From positions 468,593-532,592 of the forward strand of contig NZ_LR812090.1 in assembly GCF_903772925.1 (NCBI RefSeq): 64,000 bases of DNA, read 5' to 3'. Source of the DNA: Alteromonas macleodii. Its GTDB lineage: Bacteria; Pseudomonadota; Gammaproteobacteria; Enterobacterales; Alteromonadaceae. Shown piece by piece: positions 21,194 to 32,363 of this stretch (its first letter is position 1; each line of letters starts with the position of its first letter). The notes under the pieces are model-generated. The model was not told where the DNA came from and searched no databases. It saw only the letters and a list, made by a program, of their open reading frames with translations. A program made the position numbers and the translations under genes.

Positions 21194-22705
21194 TTACTTA
21201 CATACAAGCTCGCACCCAGCTTTGTGCTGTAGCCAGCACTCGTTAGCTAACTCAGCATTAATTAAAGGGTGAGACTTTAACCAGCCTTCAGGGAAAGTAA
21301 GTGTCCACTTACTGTTATCACATTGTAGCGAAACTTCTGGAATATGTTTGTTTTGGCGGCGCAGGCATAAGACTACCGCTATGCGCAATACTCGAAGCAT
21401 GCCTTTTAGCATAGGGCGATAGTCTTCGTGGTACTTATCAAAAATTTCGGCATTAATCGTTAAACGATGCTGCGCAACAAGGTCGCGAATTGCTGATCGC
21501 TGCAAGCGAGTAAACCCCGGTAAATCGATATGACTCAGAATATATTCACCGTGTTCATGATGGCGTTTATATTCAATATGAAGACCAATTTCATGCAACT
21601 GTGCAGCGGCCCCTAAAATAGTTTCCGTATCTAGATGGCAAATATTTTGTTGAGCACAAAGCTGGTGGCATAAAGCTAGCGCCACGTGGCGAACAGAATT
21701 AGCGTGGTTTTTATCAACGTGATAACGCTGCTTTGCTTGGTTGAGCGTTTGTTGGCGTCTATCGTTTTCAGTAACGTTATCTAACATCCCGTAGATAAGC
21801 CCTTCGCGCAATGCCCCGCCAGATATATTCATATGTTTGATATTCAGCGCTTCAAACAAGCTGATAAGAATCGCCAACCCAGAAGGGAAAATAGCTTTTC
21901 TATTATCTTCTAATCCGTCGATATCAAGGCTTTTAATACTGCCGCATTCGATGCACTGCTTTTCCAAGTGATACAGATAATCTAAACGAATGGCATCGCT
22001 GATACCCTGCGCTACCAAAATTTCGGTAATCGCTTGCGGCGTCCCCGACGCACCTAAGCAATTTTCCCAGTCGAAACACAAAAAAGCGCTTGATACATCA
22101 TCAATCAATGCATGGGCCGCTTTTTTGGCATTAATAAAGTTCTCTTCGGTTATGGTACCGCCTGTGAAATAACGCTCCATAAAAGTCACACAGCCCATAT
22201 CCAAACTCTTCAAGTGGATAGGCTGCATGTCGTTACCGATAATAATTTCGGTGCTGGCACCACCAATATCAATGACTAGGCTGTTACCTTGGTTTGCAGA
22301 TGTATAGGCTACCCCTAGGTAAATTTGTCGCGCTTCTTCCTCGCCACTTATCACGTTGAGCTTGTGATTAAGTATTTCTTCAGCTTTGCGGATGAAAACA
22401 TGGGCGTTGGTCGCAAGACGTAGGGTAGCAGTAGCGACTATTTTGATATTAGATGAAGGGATATCTTGCAGACGTTCCGAGAAAACTTGCAGACATTGCC
22501 AGCCGCGCTCCATGCTCACGTCATCAAGTGATAAGTCATCGTCTAAGCCAGCGGCTAAACGTACTTTTTGTTTAATTTTCCCTATTATTTGCACACTGCC
22601 GTTAACAACGTGAACAATCACCATATGAAAGCTGTTAGAGCCTAAGTCTACGGCAGCATAATACTCGCCGTAGGTTTGTGCATCGTGCTGAAGTTCTGCC
22701 TGCAT
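21194..22705 (-). CDS. gppA: Guanosine pentaphosphate phosphohydrolase GppA
   Basis: Converts pppGpp to ppGpp in the stringent response; the same fold also includes exopolyphosphatases. The 503-residue product matches GppA in several places: DLGSNSFHM, KVRLAAGL, MERGWQCL, VISGEEEAR, DIGGASTE and FPSGLAILI. A C-terminal HD-like helical region follows. It lies 36 bp after rhlB on the same strand, the arrangement of rhlB-gppA in E. coli. This supports GppA over Ppx, though overlap in activity between the two is common. Confidence 0.92.
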   Translation of the reverse strand: MQAELQHDAQTYGEYYAAVDLGSNSFHMVIVHVVNGSVQIIGKIKQKVRLAAGLDDDLSLDDVSMERGWQCLQVFSERLQDIPSSNIKIVATATLRLATNAHVFIRKAEEILNHKLNVISGEEEARQIYLGVAYTSANQGNSLVIDIGGASTEIIIGNDMQPIHLKSLDMGCVTFMERYFTGGTITEENFINAKKAAHALIDDVSSAFLCFDWENCLGASGTPQAITEILVAQGISDAIRLDYLYHLEKQCIECGSIKSLDIDGLEDNRKAIFPSGLAILISLFEALNIKHMNISGGALREGLIYGMLDNVTENDRRQQTLNQAKQRYHVDKNHANSVRHVALALCHQLCAQQNICHLDTETILGAAAQLHEIGLHIEYKRHHEHGEYILSHIDLPGFTRLQRSAIRDLVAQHRLTINAEIFDKYHEDYRPMLKGMLRVLRIAVVLCLRRQNKHIPEVSLQCDNSKWTLTFPEGWLKSHPLINAELANECWLQHKAGCELVCK

Positions 22706-22741
22706 AAAATCTCGTTTCTTATTAACTACCCTTACGCCTTA

Positions 22742-24031
22742 TTATTGCGCTCTGCTGTTTCTGTTTTGAGGCTTGCCACGGCCTCTACCGTTACCACGGC
22801 GTGAAGAGTTGCGGTTGTTGGGCGTGCGTCTTCTACGTGGCTTGGGCGGCGTTACATCATCAAGCAGGGCACTGCGGTCGTAATCGGTAACCGGAATTGC
22901 TTTTTGAATGTATTGCTCGATAGCAGGTAAGTTTAGTGCGTATTTCTCACATGCAAAACTAATTGCGACACCGCTTTGACCTGCGCGACCAGTACGGCCT
23001 ATTCGGTGCACATAGTCTTCCGCATCGTCAGGGAGGTCATAGTTAAATACGTGAGTAACCGCGTCAATATGGAGGCCTCGCGCTGCAACGTCAGTTGCTA
23101 CCAAGATATCAAGGTTACCCTTGGTAAAGCCCTCTAAGATCCCTAGGCGCTTTTTCTGCGGTACATCACCGCTTAGTAAGCCTACGCGATGTCCATCAGC
23201 GGTAAGCCAGTCGGTGACTTTTTCACAGCTATTTTTAGTGTTGGCAAAAACAATCGCTTTTTCTGGCCACTCTTCTTCAAGTAACGTAAGAAGAAGCAAC
23301 ATCTTGTCATCGTCAGAAGGGTAAAATAGCTCTTGTGAAACGCGAGTCGCCGTGGTTTGTTCCGGGGCAACCTGAACATGAGTCGGGTTATTCATATGCT
23401 CATAGGCAAGTTCTTGTACGCGATAGCTTAGCGTAGCTGAAAACAGCATGCTTAGGCGGTCGCTTGCTGGTGGCATACGGCGGAATAAAAAGCGGATATC
23501 TTTAATAAAGCCTAAATCGAACATTCGGTCGGCTTCATCAAGTACGGCAACCTGAATATTATTCAGAGTAAACACATTCTGTTTATAGTAATCAAGAATG
23601 CGTCCCGTCGTACCAATTATAATATCCACCCCTTCTTCCAAAGTTTCACGTTGACTTTGGTAACCTTCGCCCCCATAAATCAAACCAAGCGACAATCCGG
23701 TATGCTCACTAAGCAGTTTGGCGTCGTTATAAATTTGAACGGCGAGTTCTCTGGTCGGCGCCATAATAATTGCGCGAGGGCCATTTGATTTGCTGTTATC
23801 TGCATTTTCTGCTTTGCTTAGCAAATAGTGAAATGTAGCCACCAAAAAGGCAATGGTTTTACCGGTTCCTGTTTGAGCTTGACCTGCAATGTCGTGACCT
23901 TCCAATAATGGAGGCAGTGCAAGTGCTTGAATTGGTGTACAATGTGAAAAATTAGCTGCCGCTAAGGCGTCAACAACCTTGCCGTTAATCGGCAGGTCGG
24001 AAAAATGAGTATCAGTTAAGTGAGTAGGCAT
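22742..24031 (-). CDS. rhlB: ATP-dependent RNA helicase RhlB
   Basis: DEAD-box helicase that partners RNase E in the RNA degradosome. The 429 residues contain the Q motif ([13 protein letters not shown]), Walker [21 protein letters not shown] ([13 protein letters not shown]), SAT (FSATL) and HRIGRTGR. The tail is strongly basic and Arg/Gly-rich (about residues 395-429), typical of RhlB. It is divergent from trxA and upstream of gppA, exactly as in E. coli. Confidence 0.96.
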   Translation of the reverse strand: MPTHLTDTHFSDLPINGKVVDALAAANFSHCTPIQALALPPLLEGHDIAGQAQTGTGKTIAFLVATFHYLLSKAENADNSKSNGPRAIIMAPTRELAVQIYNDAKLLSEHTGLSLGLIYGGEGYQSQRETLEEGVDIIIGTTGRILDYYKQNVFTLNNIQVAVLDEADRMFDLGFIKDIRFLFRRMPPASDRLSMLFSATLSYRVQELAYEHMNNPTHVQVAPEQTTATRVSQELFYPSDDDKMLLLLTLLEEEWPEKAIVFANTKNSCEKVTDWLTADGHRVGLLSGDVPQKKRLGILEGFTKGNLDILVATDVAARGLHIDAVTHVFNYDLPDDAEDYVHRIGRTGRAGQSGVAISFACEKYALNLPAIEQYIQKAIPVTDYDRSALLDDVTPPKPRRRRTPNNRNSSRRGNGRGRGKPQNRNSRAQ

Positions 24032-24051
24032 AGCTTATAGCTTATCAGTGC

Positions 24052-24079
24052 TTGCATTAAAAAACAGTTTCTATATAAC
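24052..24079 (+). promoter_or_regulatory. Putative sigma-70 promoter of trxA
   Basis: TTGCAT (24052-24057) and TATAAC (24074-24079) separated by 16 bp, about 53 bp upstream of the trxA start codon and within the rhlB-trxA divergent gap. Confidence 0.5.
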
Positions 24080-24131
24080 ACTTATGGTCGGGCTGAGACA
24101 AATCAGCGACAGACCAATAATGGAGAAAAGA

Positions 24132-24458
24132 ATGAGCGACAAAATTATCCAGTTATCTGACGATAAATTCGAAGCAGATGTTATCAATGCTGAAGGTCCT
24201 GTACTGGTTGACTTCTGGGCCGAATGGTGTGGCCCGTGTAAAATGATCGCACCAATCTTAGAAGAAGTTGCGACCGAGTTTGAAGGCAAGTTAACAGTTG
24301 GCAAGTTGAATGTCGATGAAAATAACGAAACTCCACCTAAATATGGTATTCGTGGTATTCCTACATTGCTACTTTTCAAAAACGGTAACGTTGCTGCCAC
24401 TAAAGTTGGCGCGCTATCAAAAGCTCAATTAACAGAATTCCTAAACGAAAATCTGTAA
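24132..24458 (+). CDS. trxA: Thioredoxin 1
   Basis: General cytoplasmic disulfide reductase. The 108-residue protein has the exact active site WCGPCK in [14 protein letters not shown] and the cis-proline loop RGIPTLL. ATG 24132 follows GGAGAAAAGA, the best ribosome site in the open frame, and gives the normal family length; the ATG at 24120 would add only four residues. It precedes rho as in E. coli, with a terminator between them. Confidence 0.97.
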   Translation: MSDKIIQLSDDKFEADVINAEGPVLVDFWAEWCGPCKMIAPILEEVATEFEGKLTVGKLNVDENNETPPKYGIRGIPTLLLFKNGNVAATKVGALSKAQLTEFLNENL

Positions 24459-24470
24459 TTGAAACAAAAT

Positions 24471-24503
24471 AAAAAACCGGTGCGAATAAAGCACCGGTTT
24501 TTA
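24471..24503 (+). terminator. Rho-independent terminator of trxA
   Basis: AAAAAACCGGTGC/GCACCGGTTTTT hairpin with a short AT-rich loop and a T-tract, 13 bp after the trxA stop. It makes rho a separate transcription unit or a read-through product. Confidence 0.88.
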
Positions 24504-24729
24504 TTTGCATCACAGGTACTTACAAATTGTTTTAGAAAAGGGCATATCAATTTATTTAACATTTCGGTGGTAAAACGCTGGACGTTGATTAAATATAGTG
24601 CTAACTTTTCCTCAGCGCTCATCCGAGCAGCATTCTGCTTACGCCCACATCCGGGTGATATCAAATCTAAACTAGAACAGAGTGACTTTAAGTCCTGTAA
24701 GCGAAGTTCAAGCACAAAGACCCACCAGT
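24504..24729 (+). promoter_or_regulatory. rho leader with a C-rich, G-poor segment
   Basis: The 226 nt before rho contain no gene. Between 24601 and 24652 the coding-strand sequence has about 21 C and 7 G in 52 nt, with many pyrimidine-C dinucleotides and little obvious hairpin potential. That composition is what Rho utilisation sites show. Since E. coli rho is controlled by attenuation in its leader, this may be an autoregulatory rut region. Confidence 0.4.
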
Positions 24730-25995
24730 ATGAATTTAACTGAATTAAAGAACAAACCAATAAGCGAGTTGGTTAACCTGGCCGAGGAAATGGGCCTGGA
24801 AAACATGGCGCGCGCCAGAAAACAAGACATCATTTTCTCAATCCTAAAGACACACGCAAAAAGCGGTGAAGATATCTTTGGTGATGGGGTACTAGAAATT
24901 TTACAGGACGGTTTCGGCTTCTTACGCTCAGCTGACTCTTCGTATCTTGCAGGGCCAGACGATATCTATGTATCGCCAAGCCAAATCCGACGCTTCAATT
25001 TGCGTACAGGTGATACGATTGCTGGAAAAATTCGTCCACCGAAAGACAGTGAACGATATTTCGCTCTGTTAAAAATTCGCGAAGTTAACTTCGACAAGCC
25101 TGAAAACTCACGTAATAAAATTCTTTTTGAAAACCTTACACCGCTTCACGCAGCAGACCGCTTGCGTATGGAACGCGGCAACGGTTCAACGGAAGATATC
25201 ACGGCACGTGTCCTAGATTTAGCATCGCCAATCGGTAAAGGTCAACGTGGTCTTATCGTAGCACCACCTAAAGCCGGTAAAACCCTTCTTCTTCAAAACA
25301 TTGCTCAGTCAATTGCTGCTAATCACCCAGATTGTGAGTTAATGGTATTGCTTATCGATGAGCGTCCAGAAGAAGTTACAGAGATGCACCGCCTTGTTCA
25401 GGGTGAAGTTGTTGCATCGACCTTCGATGAACCAGCAAGCCGTCACGTACAAGTGGCAGAAATGGTAATTGAAAAAGCGAAGCGTCTTGTAGAGCATAAA
25501 AAAGACGTGGTTATCTTGCTTGACTCAATCACTCGATTGGCGCGAGCATACAACACGGTAATTCCTTCATCAGGTAAAGTACTTACCGGTGGTGTTGACG
25601 CAAACGCACTACACAAGCCTAAGCGCTTCTTCGGTGCTGCACGTAACGTTGAAGAAGGCGGAAGCTTAACCATTATCGCAACAGCGCTAATTGATACCGG
25701 CTCTAAGATGGATGAAGTTATCTACGAAGAGTTTAAAGGCACAGGTAACATGGAACTTCACCTTAACCGCAAGATTGCGGAAAAACGTGTATTCCCAGCT
25801 ATCGACTTTAACCGCTCAGGTACCCGTCGTGAAGAGCTACTTACTGCGCAAGACGAACTACAGAAAATGTGGATTCTTCGCAAAATTGTTCACGAAATGT
25901 CTGAAATTGATGCCATGGACTTCCTTATCAGTAAGCTGTCGATGACTAAGACTAACGATGAGTTCTTTGACGCAATGCGTAGACAAAAGAGCTAA
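24730..25995 (+). CDS. rho: Transcription termination factor Rho
   Basis: Hexameric RNA-dependent ATPase that ends transcription. The 421-residue product is close to the E. coli length (419). It has the N-terminal Rho-N helix region ([22 protein letters not shown]), the RNA-binding OB-fold ([27 protein letters not shown]), the Walker A APPKAGKT near 178-185, the [10 protein letters not shown] segment and the R-loop [14 protein letters not shown] 24730 gives the family N-terminus; the open frame upstream to 24682 is leader. It is followed by a terminator. Confidence 0.97.
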   Translation: MNLTELKNKPISELVNLAEEMGLENMARARKQDIIFSILKTHAKSGEDIFGDGVLEILQDGFGFLRSADSSYLAGPDDIYVSPSQIRRFNLRTGDTIAGKIRPPKDSERYFALLKIREVNFDKPENSRNKILFENLTPLHAADRLRMERGNGSTEDITARVLDLASPIGKGQRGLIVAPPKAGKTLLLQNIAQSIAANHPDCELMVLLIDERPEEVTEMHRLVQGEVVASTFDEPASRHVQVAEMVIEKAKRLVEHKKDVVILLDSITRLARAYNTVIPSSGKVLTGGVDANALHKPKRFFGAARNVEEGGSLTIIATALIDTGSKMDEVIYEEFKGTGNMELHLNRKIAEKRVFPAIDFNRSGTRREELLTAQDELQKMWILRKIVHEMSEIDAMDFLISKLSMTKTNDEFFDAMRRQKS

Positions 25996-26027
25996 TCGCG
26001 ACTTAGCAATAAGTTGATATATACATC

Positions 26028-26050
26028 AGGCGCCTCATGGCGCCTTTTTT
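26028..26050 (+). terminator. Rho-independent terminator after rho
   Basis: AGGCGCC-TCAT-GGCGCCT stem-loop followed by six T residues. Confidence 0.88.
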
Positions 26051-26221
26051 GTTTCCCAGATTACTCAGTGGCTTACCTTATACTTCCGTCTAATATTCAC
26101 GGCTGGGCGAATGGGGTATTTTCAAGTGCCTGCTAATTCTATGCTGCAATTGTAGAAGCATTGGTGTGTTCTCCTTTAAGATGATTTACTCTGTCTAAAA
26201 ACATCAAAGGAAATAAGAGAT

Positions 26222-27517
26222 ATGAATCGGAAGTTGCTGTCACTTGTATTTGCTGGCCTAGCCTCTTTTACAGCTAGCGCTAACCCCATTAACGTTGATG
26301 AACTGGCTAACAAAGTTGAGCCGGACGTTATTAAATGGCGCCATCATTTTCATGAGTTTCCAGAACTGTCGAACCGCGAGTTCAAAACCGCTGAGTATGT
26401 GGCTGATTACCTTAAGAGCCTAGGCTTACAAGTTCAAACCGGTGTAGCTAAAACCGGGGTGGTAGCAATATTAGATTCTGGCAAGCCTGGCCCCGTTGTT
26501 GCCCTACGAGCTGATATGGATGGGCTTCCGGTCAAAGAGCAAAACGACCTAGCATATCGCTCTACGCAAGTAGGCGAATATAATGGTAAAGAAGTGCCAG
26601 TGATGCACGCCTGTGGTCACGATACGCATATGGCTATGCTCATGGGTGCTGCAAAAATTCTTACTGAAATAAAGGGTGAATTAAAGGGTAAAGTGAAATT
26701 TATCTTTCAGCCTGCAGAAGAGGGCGCCCCCGCTGGAGAAAAAGGCGGTGCTGAAGTTATGGTGGCAGAAGGCGTATTAAAAAATCCTGATGTTGATGCT
26801 ATTTTCGGTTTGCATATTAATGCCAACACCGATGTGGGCAAAGTGCGCTATAACGCCGGTGGCACTATGGCCGCAGTAGATCCGTTCAAAATTGTTATTC
26901 ACGGTAAGCAAGCGCATGGCGCTTATCCGTGGAAAAGCGTAGACCCAGTAGTTACTGCTGCGCAAATGATAATGTCTATTCAAACCATTGTAAGTCGTGA
27001 ATTAAAACTGATTGACGACGCGGCAGTGGTATCGATTGGCTCAATCCATGGTGGTAACCGCTCTAACATCATTCCAAATGAAGTAGAGATGGTAGGCACT
27101 ATCCGTACTCTTAACGAAGCCGCTCGCGATCATATTTACGAGTCGCTTCCACGCAAAGTAAAAGCGATTGCAGAGAGTATGGGGGCGGAGGCAGAACTTA
27201 CGTTACCACTAGATTACTATTACCCAATTACCTATAACGATCCAGAGCTTACAAAAGCCATGCTACCTACCATGCAGCGTACCGCTGGTATTGAAAACAC
27301 ATTGCTTTCCAAGCCGGTAACCGGGGCAGAAGACTTTTCATTCTTCCAAGAGCAAGTTCCAGGCTTATACGTTTGGGTGGGCGGTAAGCCGCTAGATGTA
27401 TCAGAAGAAGACAGCCCCGCTCATCACACGCCAGAGTTCTATGTTGATGATGAGGGAATGAAGCTGGGTGTTAAGCTGCTTACTAACTTTACTTTAGATT
27501 ATATGGCGCAACACTAA
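26222..27517 (+). CDS. Exported M20 family metallo-amidohydrolase
   Basis: A 431-residue dizinc hydrolase of the M20D/IAA-amino-acid-hydrolase type. A Sec signal peptide (about 1-20, ending ASA) suggests a periplasmic location. Family residues are in order: the [14 protein letters not shown] start, the [11 protein letters not shown] loop, [13 protein letters not shown], the catalytic Glu pair [14 protein letters not shown] of the dimer domain, and AEDFSFF near the end. It may remove N-acyl groups from amino acids or peptides. It is only 23 bp before the histidine kinase, so the two may be cotranscribed. Confidence 0.92.
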   Translation: MNRKLLSLVFAGLASFTASANPINVDELANKVEPDVIKWRHHFHEFPELSNREFKTAEYVADYLKSLGLQVQTGVAKTGVVAILDSGKPGPVVALRADMDGLPVKEQNDLAYRSTQVGEYNGKEVPVMHACGHDTHMAMLMGAAKILTEIKGELKGKVKFIFQPAEEGAPAGEKGGAEVMVAEGVLKNPDVDAIFGLHINANTDVGKVRYNAGGTMAAVDPFKIVIHGKQAHGAYPWKSVDPVVTAAQMIMSIQTIVSRELKLIDDAAVVSIGSIHGGNRSNIIPNEVEMVGTIRTLNEAARDHIYESLPRKVKAIAESMGAEAELTLPLDYYYPITYNDPELTKAMLPTMQRTAGIENTLLSKPVTGAEDFSFFQEQVPGLYVWVGGKPLDVSEEDSPAHHTPEFYVDDEGMKLGVKLLTNFTLDYMAQH

Positions 27518-27539
27518 CACTGGCGGCTGGAGACATGTA

Positions 27540-30356
27540 TTGAAAATTGGTAGTAATTCGTTTTCCATTTCATGGTCTCTGGCCTTCCAAGCATTAATTG
27601 TATGTGTACTTGGTGCAAGTTTAAACGCCCTCTCTCCACCTTTTGACAGCACTGGGATAGCCGCATTTGGTATAGGAGCGGCAGTTTACGCCTCTCTTCG
27701 CTTTTCCCCTTTTATTTCAATTCCCATTGCACTGCTAACCAGTCTTCCATTGTGGTTAAACGAAGGCAGCATTGTAGGCAAGGAAAGTCTCACTCTTTTG
27801 CCAATAGTACTTAGCTTTTTCGGCTACGATAAATCGCTAAAGCAGGTGATTAAAGTAGGCGCAGGTTTCTGGTCTATCGTCTTTTTACCCATTTTGCTGT
27901 TAGAACACTCTCTGTTCGATGATGACAACGTGAACATGGTGTTCTCGGGTGTTTTAGTTACTTGGGTCAGCGGTGTATTTGGCTTAATCATCGGCCATTT
28001 CGCATACTTAGCCATTTATGGTCTGAAGCGGCAAACTTCGTACAAATCCGAGCGGGTCACGCTTCACTTTCTCTTCGGGTATTTTTTCTCTGGATGCTTC
28101 TTTGTCGCTTCTATGGCGGTGATATATCTGTCAGTAAGCTTGTTTCAGCATCAACAAGAACGGCAAATTCACAGTTATATGACCCAGCGCGTTAAAGTGC
28201 TGGAGTTTCAGCTTTCAAATTTTTTACGTCATCATCAAAATGCTATTACCGCCACAGCAAAAGTACTTTCTAATAGTGGTTCGGAAAAAAACAACGAAAA
28301 CACCGCAGCCAAAAATCTACAAATTGTGGCTTCTAATAACCCTGAATTTTTAACCTTTTTGGTAGCCAATGAAGATGGTGATATTACGCATGCCTATCCA
28401 CCAAGCATGTTGGAAAAAGCAAAGCGAAATGGGCGGCCCAATGTGTCTTATCGGCCTTATTTTTATGAGGTAATGCAAAGTGGGGCGCCATTCTTATCTA
28501 ACGTTTTTCAAGGCCGTGGCTTTGGTAACGACCCCATTGTCGCGCTATCTGCGCCTATTTTAGATAGTAATGGGTCGCCTAAAGGTATTGTAGAAGGGTC
28601 ATTATCACTAAAGAGCTTTCATGCTATTGATAAACTTAGTCTCGGTGGATTCTCGATGTTAATCGAAGATCAAAAGGGTGAGGTAATTTACGCCTCCGAG
28701 GCGTTAGCGTTAAAGCCCTTAACTAAGGCACCGTTTTATTCATGCGAGCCTAAATGTGCCATTGAAGTTGATAATGGCCCTCAAGGTAAGACGTGGCTTA
28801 GATTTACTGATAATGTTTCTTTTGCTAATTGGAAGGTTAGCTATTATTTCGATAAACGGCTTTTGATGGCATCAATGAGTAGTTATTTACTCAAAGATTT
28901 GCTTTTATTACTGGCTTTATCTGCATTCGGGACCTTTACAGGCTATGTAGTAGCGAAAATGGTGGGAGCACCCATTCGCCGTCTTATTCGCTACATAGCA
29001 GACTTCGAACCTACACAGCAACAAGGAAAAAAAGCGCCGCAAAGAGCACTCCACATTCAAGAGTTATCGTCACTAAGCGATGAGTTTATGCGCTTAGAAA
29101 CCCGCTTGTTAGGTGCTTTTGATGAGCTTAAGAAAGCGCGAGAAATAGAGCAGGGGCTAAACGTAGAACTTAATGAGTTAAACCAGTCTTTAGAAAAACG
29201 TATAGAGGAAAAGACTGAGCATTTAGCGCTAGCGTTGAAAGAAGCTGAAGCTGCTAACGTTGCCAAAACCCAATTTCTTGCCAATATGAGCCACGAGATA
29301 AGAACGCCGATGAACGGTATCGTTGGCTCTTGCGAATTGATGTTAGACAATGACCTCCCCGAGCATATCGCAGTGAGAGCAAAAACGATTTCTCGTTCAG
29401 CTACTAATTTACTGATTATTTTGAACAGTATTTTGGATTGGTCGAAAATTGAATCAGGAAAAATGCTCAGTGATATCCAGCGCTGTGACATTCGTGAGTT
29501 GCTTATTGCTTCCTGTGAACTTTATCGCCATACAGCGCAGGTTAAGGGGTACGACATTGCACTTAATATTAGAGACAATGTACCCAATGCTTTAAACATT
29601 GATGCTGGAAAAGTAGCTCAGGTTATTAATAACCTTCTTAGCAACGCGATTAAATTTACCAATGAAGGTGAAGTTTCGGTTGACGTTAGTTACGCGCACC
29701 AAGGGCTTAAAGTTTCGATACAGGATAGCGGCATTGGTATCGCCCCGGAAAAAATACATCTTATCTTTGAAAAGTTTGAACAAGCTGACACATCGACCAC
29801 CCGCCACTTCGGAGGAACCGGTCTAGGCTTGGCCATATCCAAAGGGCTAGTTGAGTTGCTCGGCGGCGAGCTCTACGTTGAAAGTGAATTGGGCAAGGGG
29901 ACTAATTTTACTTTCCATATTCCGGCCACTACGAGTAATAGCGATAAGCAGGAGCAACCTAAGACCTCAGCAACACTCCCCAGTGGTCTTCGCGTACTTC
30001 TTGCAGAAGATAACGATATAAACGCTGATATCGTGATGGATATGCTTAAATCAGCGAACATCAAATGTATTCGAACTAAGAATGGCAGAGATACCGTACA
30101 AGCAGAGAAAAAACATGATTTCGACCTGGTTTTAATGGACTGTCAGATGCCCATAATGGATGGATTGGCTGCATCCACACTTATCCGCAAAGAAGGTAGA
30201 AATAAAACTAAGATTAAAATTATAGCGTTAACGGCCAACGCATTTGTTGAAGATAAAAATGCCTGCTTAGAAGCAGGCATGAATGCGCATTTAAGTAAGC
30301 CTATACGCAAGCAAGTGCTATTTGACTGTATTGCCCGTGAGCTTGCTAGCGTTTGA
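27540..30356 (+). CDS. Membrane hybrid histidine kinase
   Basis: A 938-residue sensor kinase. Residues 1-175 form a multi-helix membrane domain like MASE-type sensors, followed by another helix, a periplasmic Cache-like domain (about 205-440), a second membrane helix and a HAMP/coiled-coil linker (about 465-575). The kinase core has phospho-acceptor His585 ([12 protein letters not shown]) and HATPase motifs ([23 protein letters not shown]). A receiver domain with phospho-Asp867 ([11 protein letters not shown]) ends the protein. No histidine phosphotransfer domain is present. The start is TTG 27540, supported by GGAG upstream. Its last 39 bp overlap nhaA on the opposite strand. Confidence 0.92.
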   Translation: MKIGSNSFSISWSLAFQALIVCVLGASLNALSPPFDSTGIAAFGIGAAVYASLRFSPFISIPIALLTSLPLWLNEGSIVGKESLTLLPIVLSFFGYDKSLKQVIKVGAGFWSIVFLPILLLEHSLFDDDNVNMVFSGVLVTWVSGVFGLIIGHFAYLAIYGLKRQTSYKSERVTLHFLFGYFFSGCFFVASMAVIYLSVSLFQHQQERQIHSYMTQRVKVLEFQLSNFLRHHQNAITATAKVLSNSGSEKNNENTAAKNLQIVASNNPEFLTFLVANEDGDITHAYPPSMLEKAKRNGRPNVSYRPYFYEVMQSGAPFLSNVFQGRGFGNDPIVALSAPILDSNGSPKGIVEGSLSLKSFHAIDKLSLGGFSMLIEDQKGEVIYASEALALKPLTKAPFYSCEPKCAIEVDNGPQGKTWLRFTDNVSFANWKVSYYFDKRLLMASMSSYLLKDLLLLLALSAFGTFTGYVVAKMVGAPIRRLIRYIADFEPTQQQGKKAPQRALHIQELSSLSDEFMRLETRLLGAFDELKKAREIEQGLNVELNELNQSLEKRIEEKTEHLALALKEAEAANVAKTQFLANMSHEIRTPMNGIVGSCELMLDNDLPEHIAVRAKTISRSATNLLIILNSILDWSKIESGKMLSDIQRCDIRELLIASCELYRHTAQVKGYDIALNIRDNVPNALNIDAGKVAQVINNLLSNAIKFTNEGEVSVDVSYAHQGLKVSIQDSGIGIAPEKIHLIFEKFEQADTSTTRHFGGTGLGLAISKGLVELLGGELYVESELGKGTNFTFHIPATTSNSDKQEQPKTSATLPSGLRVLLAEDNDINADIVMDMLKSANIKCIRTKNGRDTVQAEKKHDFDLVLMDCQMPIMDGLAASTLIRKEGRNKTKIKIIALTANAFVEDKNACLEAGMNAHLSKPIRKQVLFDCIARELASV

Positions 30357-31592
30357 AGCTACGTCAGTGTCATCACTTGGGGCATCACTTACCAGTCGCA
30401 ATACAATGTAGCCCAAGCACGCAGACACAAGAGAGCCCGCTAAAATTCCGACCCGCTCATCAAAGATTTGATTAATCCCGGTTTGTTCAAAAGCAAGTCC
30501 TCCTATGAACAGGCTCATAGTGAAACCAACGCCACACAGTAGTGCACAACCGTAAATATGCTTGAAGTTAAGATCGTCAGGCAACTTTGCTAGTTTTAGC
30601 TTCACCATTAAATAGCAAAACCCAAATACACCAATCTGTTTACCCACAACCAAGCCAAGGAAAATACCAAAGGTTACAGGGTGGAAAATTCCTTCTGGGC
30701 TAATATTGCCAAAACTAATGCCCGCATTAGCAAACGCGAACAGAGGCAAAATGGCAAAACTTACAGAACCATTTAAGCCGTGCTCAAGTCGTGTTACGGG
30801 AGAGTATGACGCGTCTTTTTGATCCCGCATGGGAATAAAACTAGCCAATACCACACCGGCTAACGTCGCGTGTACGCCCGATTTCAGCATAGCGACCCAT
30901 AAAATGATGCCTACAAAAACATAGGCTGGAATATCCACTACATTTCGCTTGTTCATTTGCCACAGCAGTAACAAGCACCCAGCAGCAACGTACAACGCGC
31001 CAGCTGTAATGTTGTCGGTATAAAACAAAGCAATAATTACAATAGCGCCGATGTCGTCGATGATGGCTAACGTAACCAAAAATACTTTTAGGCTAGTAGG
31101 TACTCGGCTACCCAGTAACGCGAGAATACCCAACGCAAAGGCAATGTCTGTGGCAGCGGGAATCGCCCACCCTGCAATCGCCACAGGGTTATCCCAGTTT
31201 ATGCCTACATAAATCAATGCAGGCAACGCCATGCCGCCCACTGCACCTGCAGCGGGTAAAATAATATCTTTAGGGTTTGCCAGCTCACCTTCACACACTT
31301 CGCGTTTAAGCTCTAGGCCTACGTGAAAGAAAAAGACTGCCATCAAGCCATCGTTAATCCATAGCAGCAAAGGTTTATCGATAGCCCACGAACCAGCGGA
31401 TATTTGAACTGGCATGCTGATTAAATGGTCGTAAAGTGTATCTAGTGGGGAGTTGGCAATAATGAGTGCGAGTATTGTCGCGGCCATCAGCAAAATACCG
31501 GGAGCCGCCTCGCGGTTTAAGAAGTCAGAGACAACGTCCTGTACTTCTTCTATCACTTCATCAAGTACGTCGGGTTCATGCTTATCTGTCAT
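30318..31592 (-). CDS. nhaA: Na+/H+ antiporter NhaA
   Basis: Sodium/proton exchanger of the inner membrane that keeps pH and sodium in balance. The 424 residues have about twelve transmembrane segments and the paired aspartates of the ion site ([16 protein letters not shown]), preceded by [13 protein letters not shown] chose the ATG at 31592 because AAGAGG lies upstream; the frame extends a further 11 codons without support. The N-terminal ~30 residues are acidic and longer than in E. coli NhaA. The 3' end overlaps the convergent histidine kinase gene by 39 bp. Confidence 0.96.
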   Translation of the reverse strand: MTDKHEPDVLDEVIEEVQDVVSDFLNREAAPGILLMAATILALIIANSPLDTLYDHLISMPVQISAGSWAIDKPLLLWINDGLMAVFFFHVGLELKREVCEGELANPKDIILPAAGAVGGMALPALIYVGINWDNPVAIAGWAIPAATDIAFALGILALLGSRVPTSLKVFLVTLAIIDDIGAIVIIALFYTDNITAGALYVAAGCLLLLWQMNKRNVVDIPAYVFVGIILWVAMLKSGVHATLAGVVLASFIPMRDQKDASYSPVTRLEHGLNGSVSFAILPLFAFANAGISFGNISPEGIFHPVTFGIFLGLVVGKQIGVFGFCYLMVKLKLAKLPDDLNFKHIYGCALLCGVGFTMSLFIGGLAFEQTGINQIFDERVGILAGSLVSACLGYIVLRLVSDAPSDDTDVASNASKLTGNTVK

Positions 31593-31868
31593 CAATAACC
31601 TCTTGCGCCATTTAACTACTAACACCGCAAAGCTTGTAGAGTCGCGGTTGCTAATCCGTGTTATAAGGCAGTTTTTCTACACAAATTAATTATAGTTAAT
31701 ACGGATTATTAAGTTTAGATAGATCACCCTTAAAGGTAGAGTGCTTTTACACGCTCGTAATCTATAGCGCTATATTTCACGCCATTTACGGTGGGATTTT
31801 GAACGGTTTTAAGCTACAATCGCGGCCTTTCCAAGGTTGTCCATTTTACCTACTCCGAGGATCTCTAG

Positions 31869-32363
31869 ATGGCAAAAGTCGCGATTGTAATGGGTTCAAC
31901 TTCAGACTGGCCTACCATGCAGCAGGCCGCAAAAATGCTGAAGTCGTTTGGTGTTGAATTTGAAGCGAAGGTGGTGTCGGCACATCGTACACCCAACTTG
32001 CTAGTAGAGTTTGCAGAAAGCGCTGCCGATGAAGGTTTTAGCGCAATAATTGCTGGCGCGGGCGGTGCAGCACACTTGCCGGGAATGATTGCTGCACACA
32101 CGCATTTACCTGTGTTTGGCTGCCCGGTTAAATCAAAAGCGCTCAACGGGTTAGATTCATTGCTTTCTATCGTTCAAATGCCGAAAGGCGTAGCAGTAGG
32201 CACACTAGCCATTGGTGAAGCTGGTGCAGCAAATGCTGGTCTACTGGCGGCGCAAGTCGTAGCGCTGCAAGACGAGAGTGTGCGTGAAGCCGTTATCGCT
32301 TTTAGAAAATCTCAGACTGAGACAGTACTTGCTTCAAGCAACACATTGGAGCTAGATGAATGA
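31869..32363 (+). CDS. purE: N5-carboxyaminoimidazole ribonucleotide mutase
   Basis: Purine synthesis step converting N5-CAIR to CAIR; class I PurE of 164 residues. It shows GSTSDWPTM near the N-terminus, SAHRTPN, and the [11 protein letters not shown] loop that binds the substrate. Its last four bases overlap the start of purK (ATGA), so the two are coupled. No PurR operator could be recognised in the 276-bp gap upstream. Confidence 0.97.
   Translation: MAKVAIVMGSTSDWPTMQQAAKMLKSFGVEFEAKVVSAHRTPNLLVEFAESAADEGFSAIIAGAGGAAHLPGMIAAHTHLPVFGCPVKSKALNGLDSLLSIVQMPKGVAVGTLAIGEAGAANAGLLAAQVVALQDESVREAVIAFRKSQTETVLASSNTLELDE

Noticed and set aside
31593..31868. PurR-type operator or purine riboswitch before purE
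   Set aside because: I found no PurR palindrome and no conserved riboswitch fold in the gap by eye; a motif scan would be needed.
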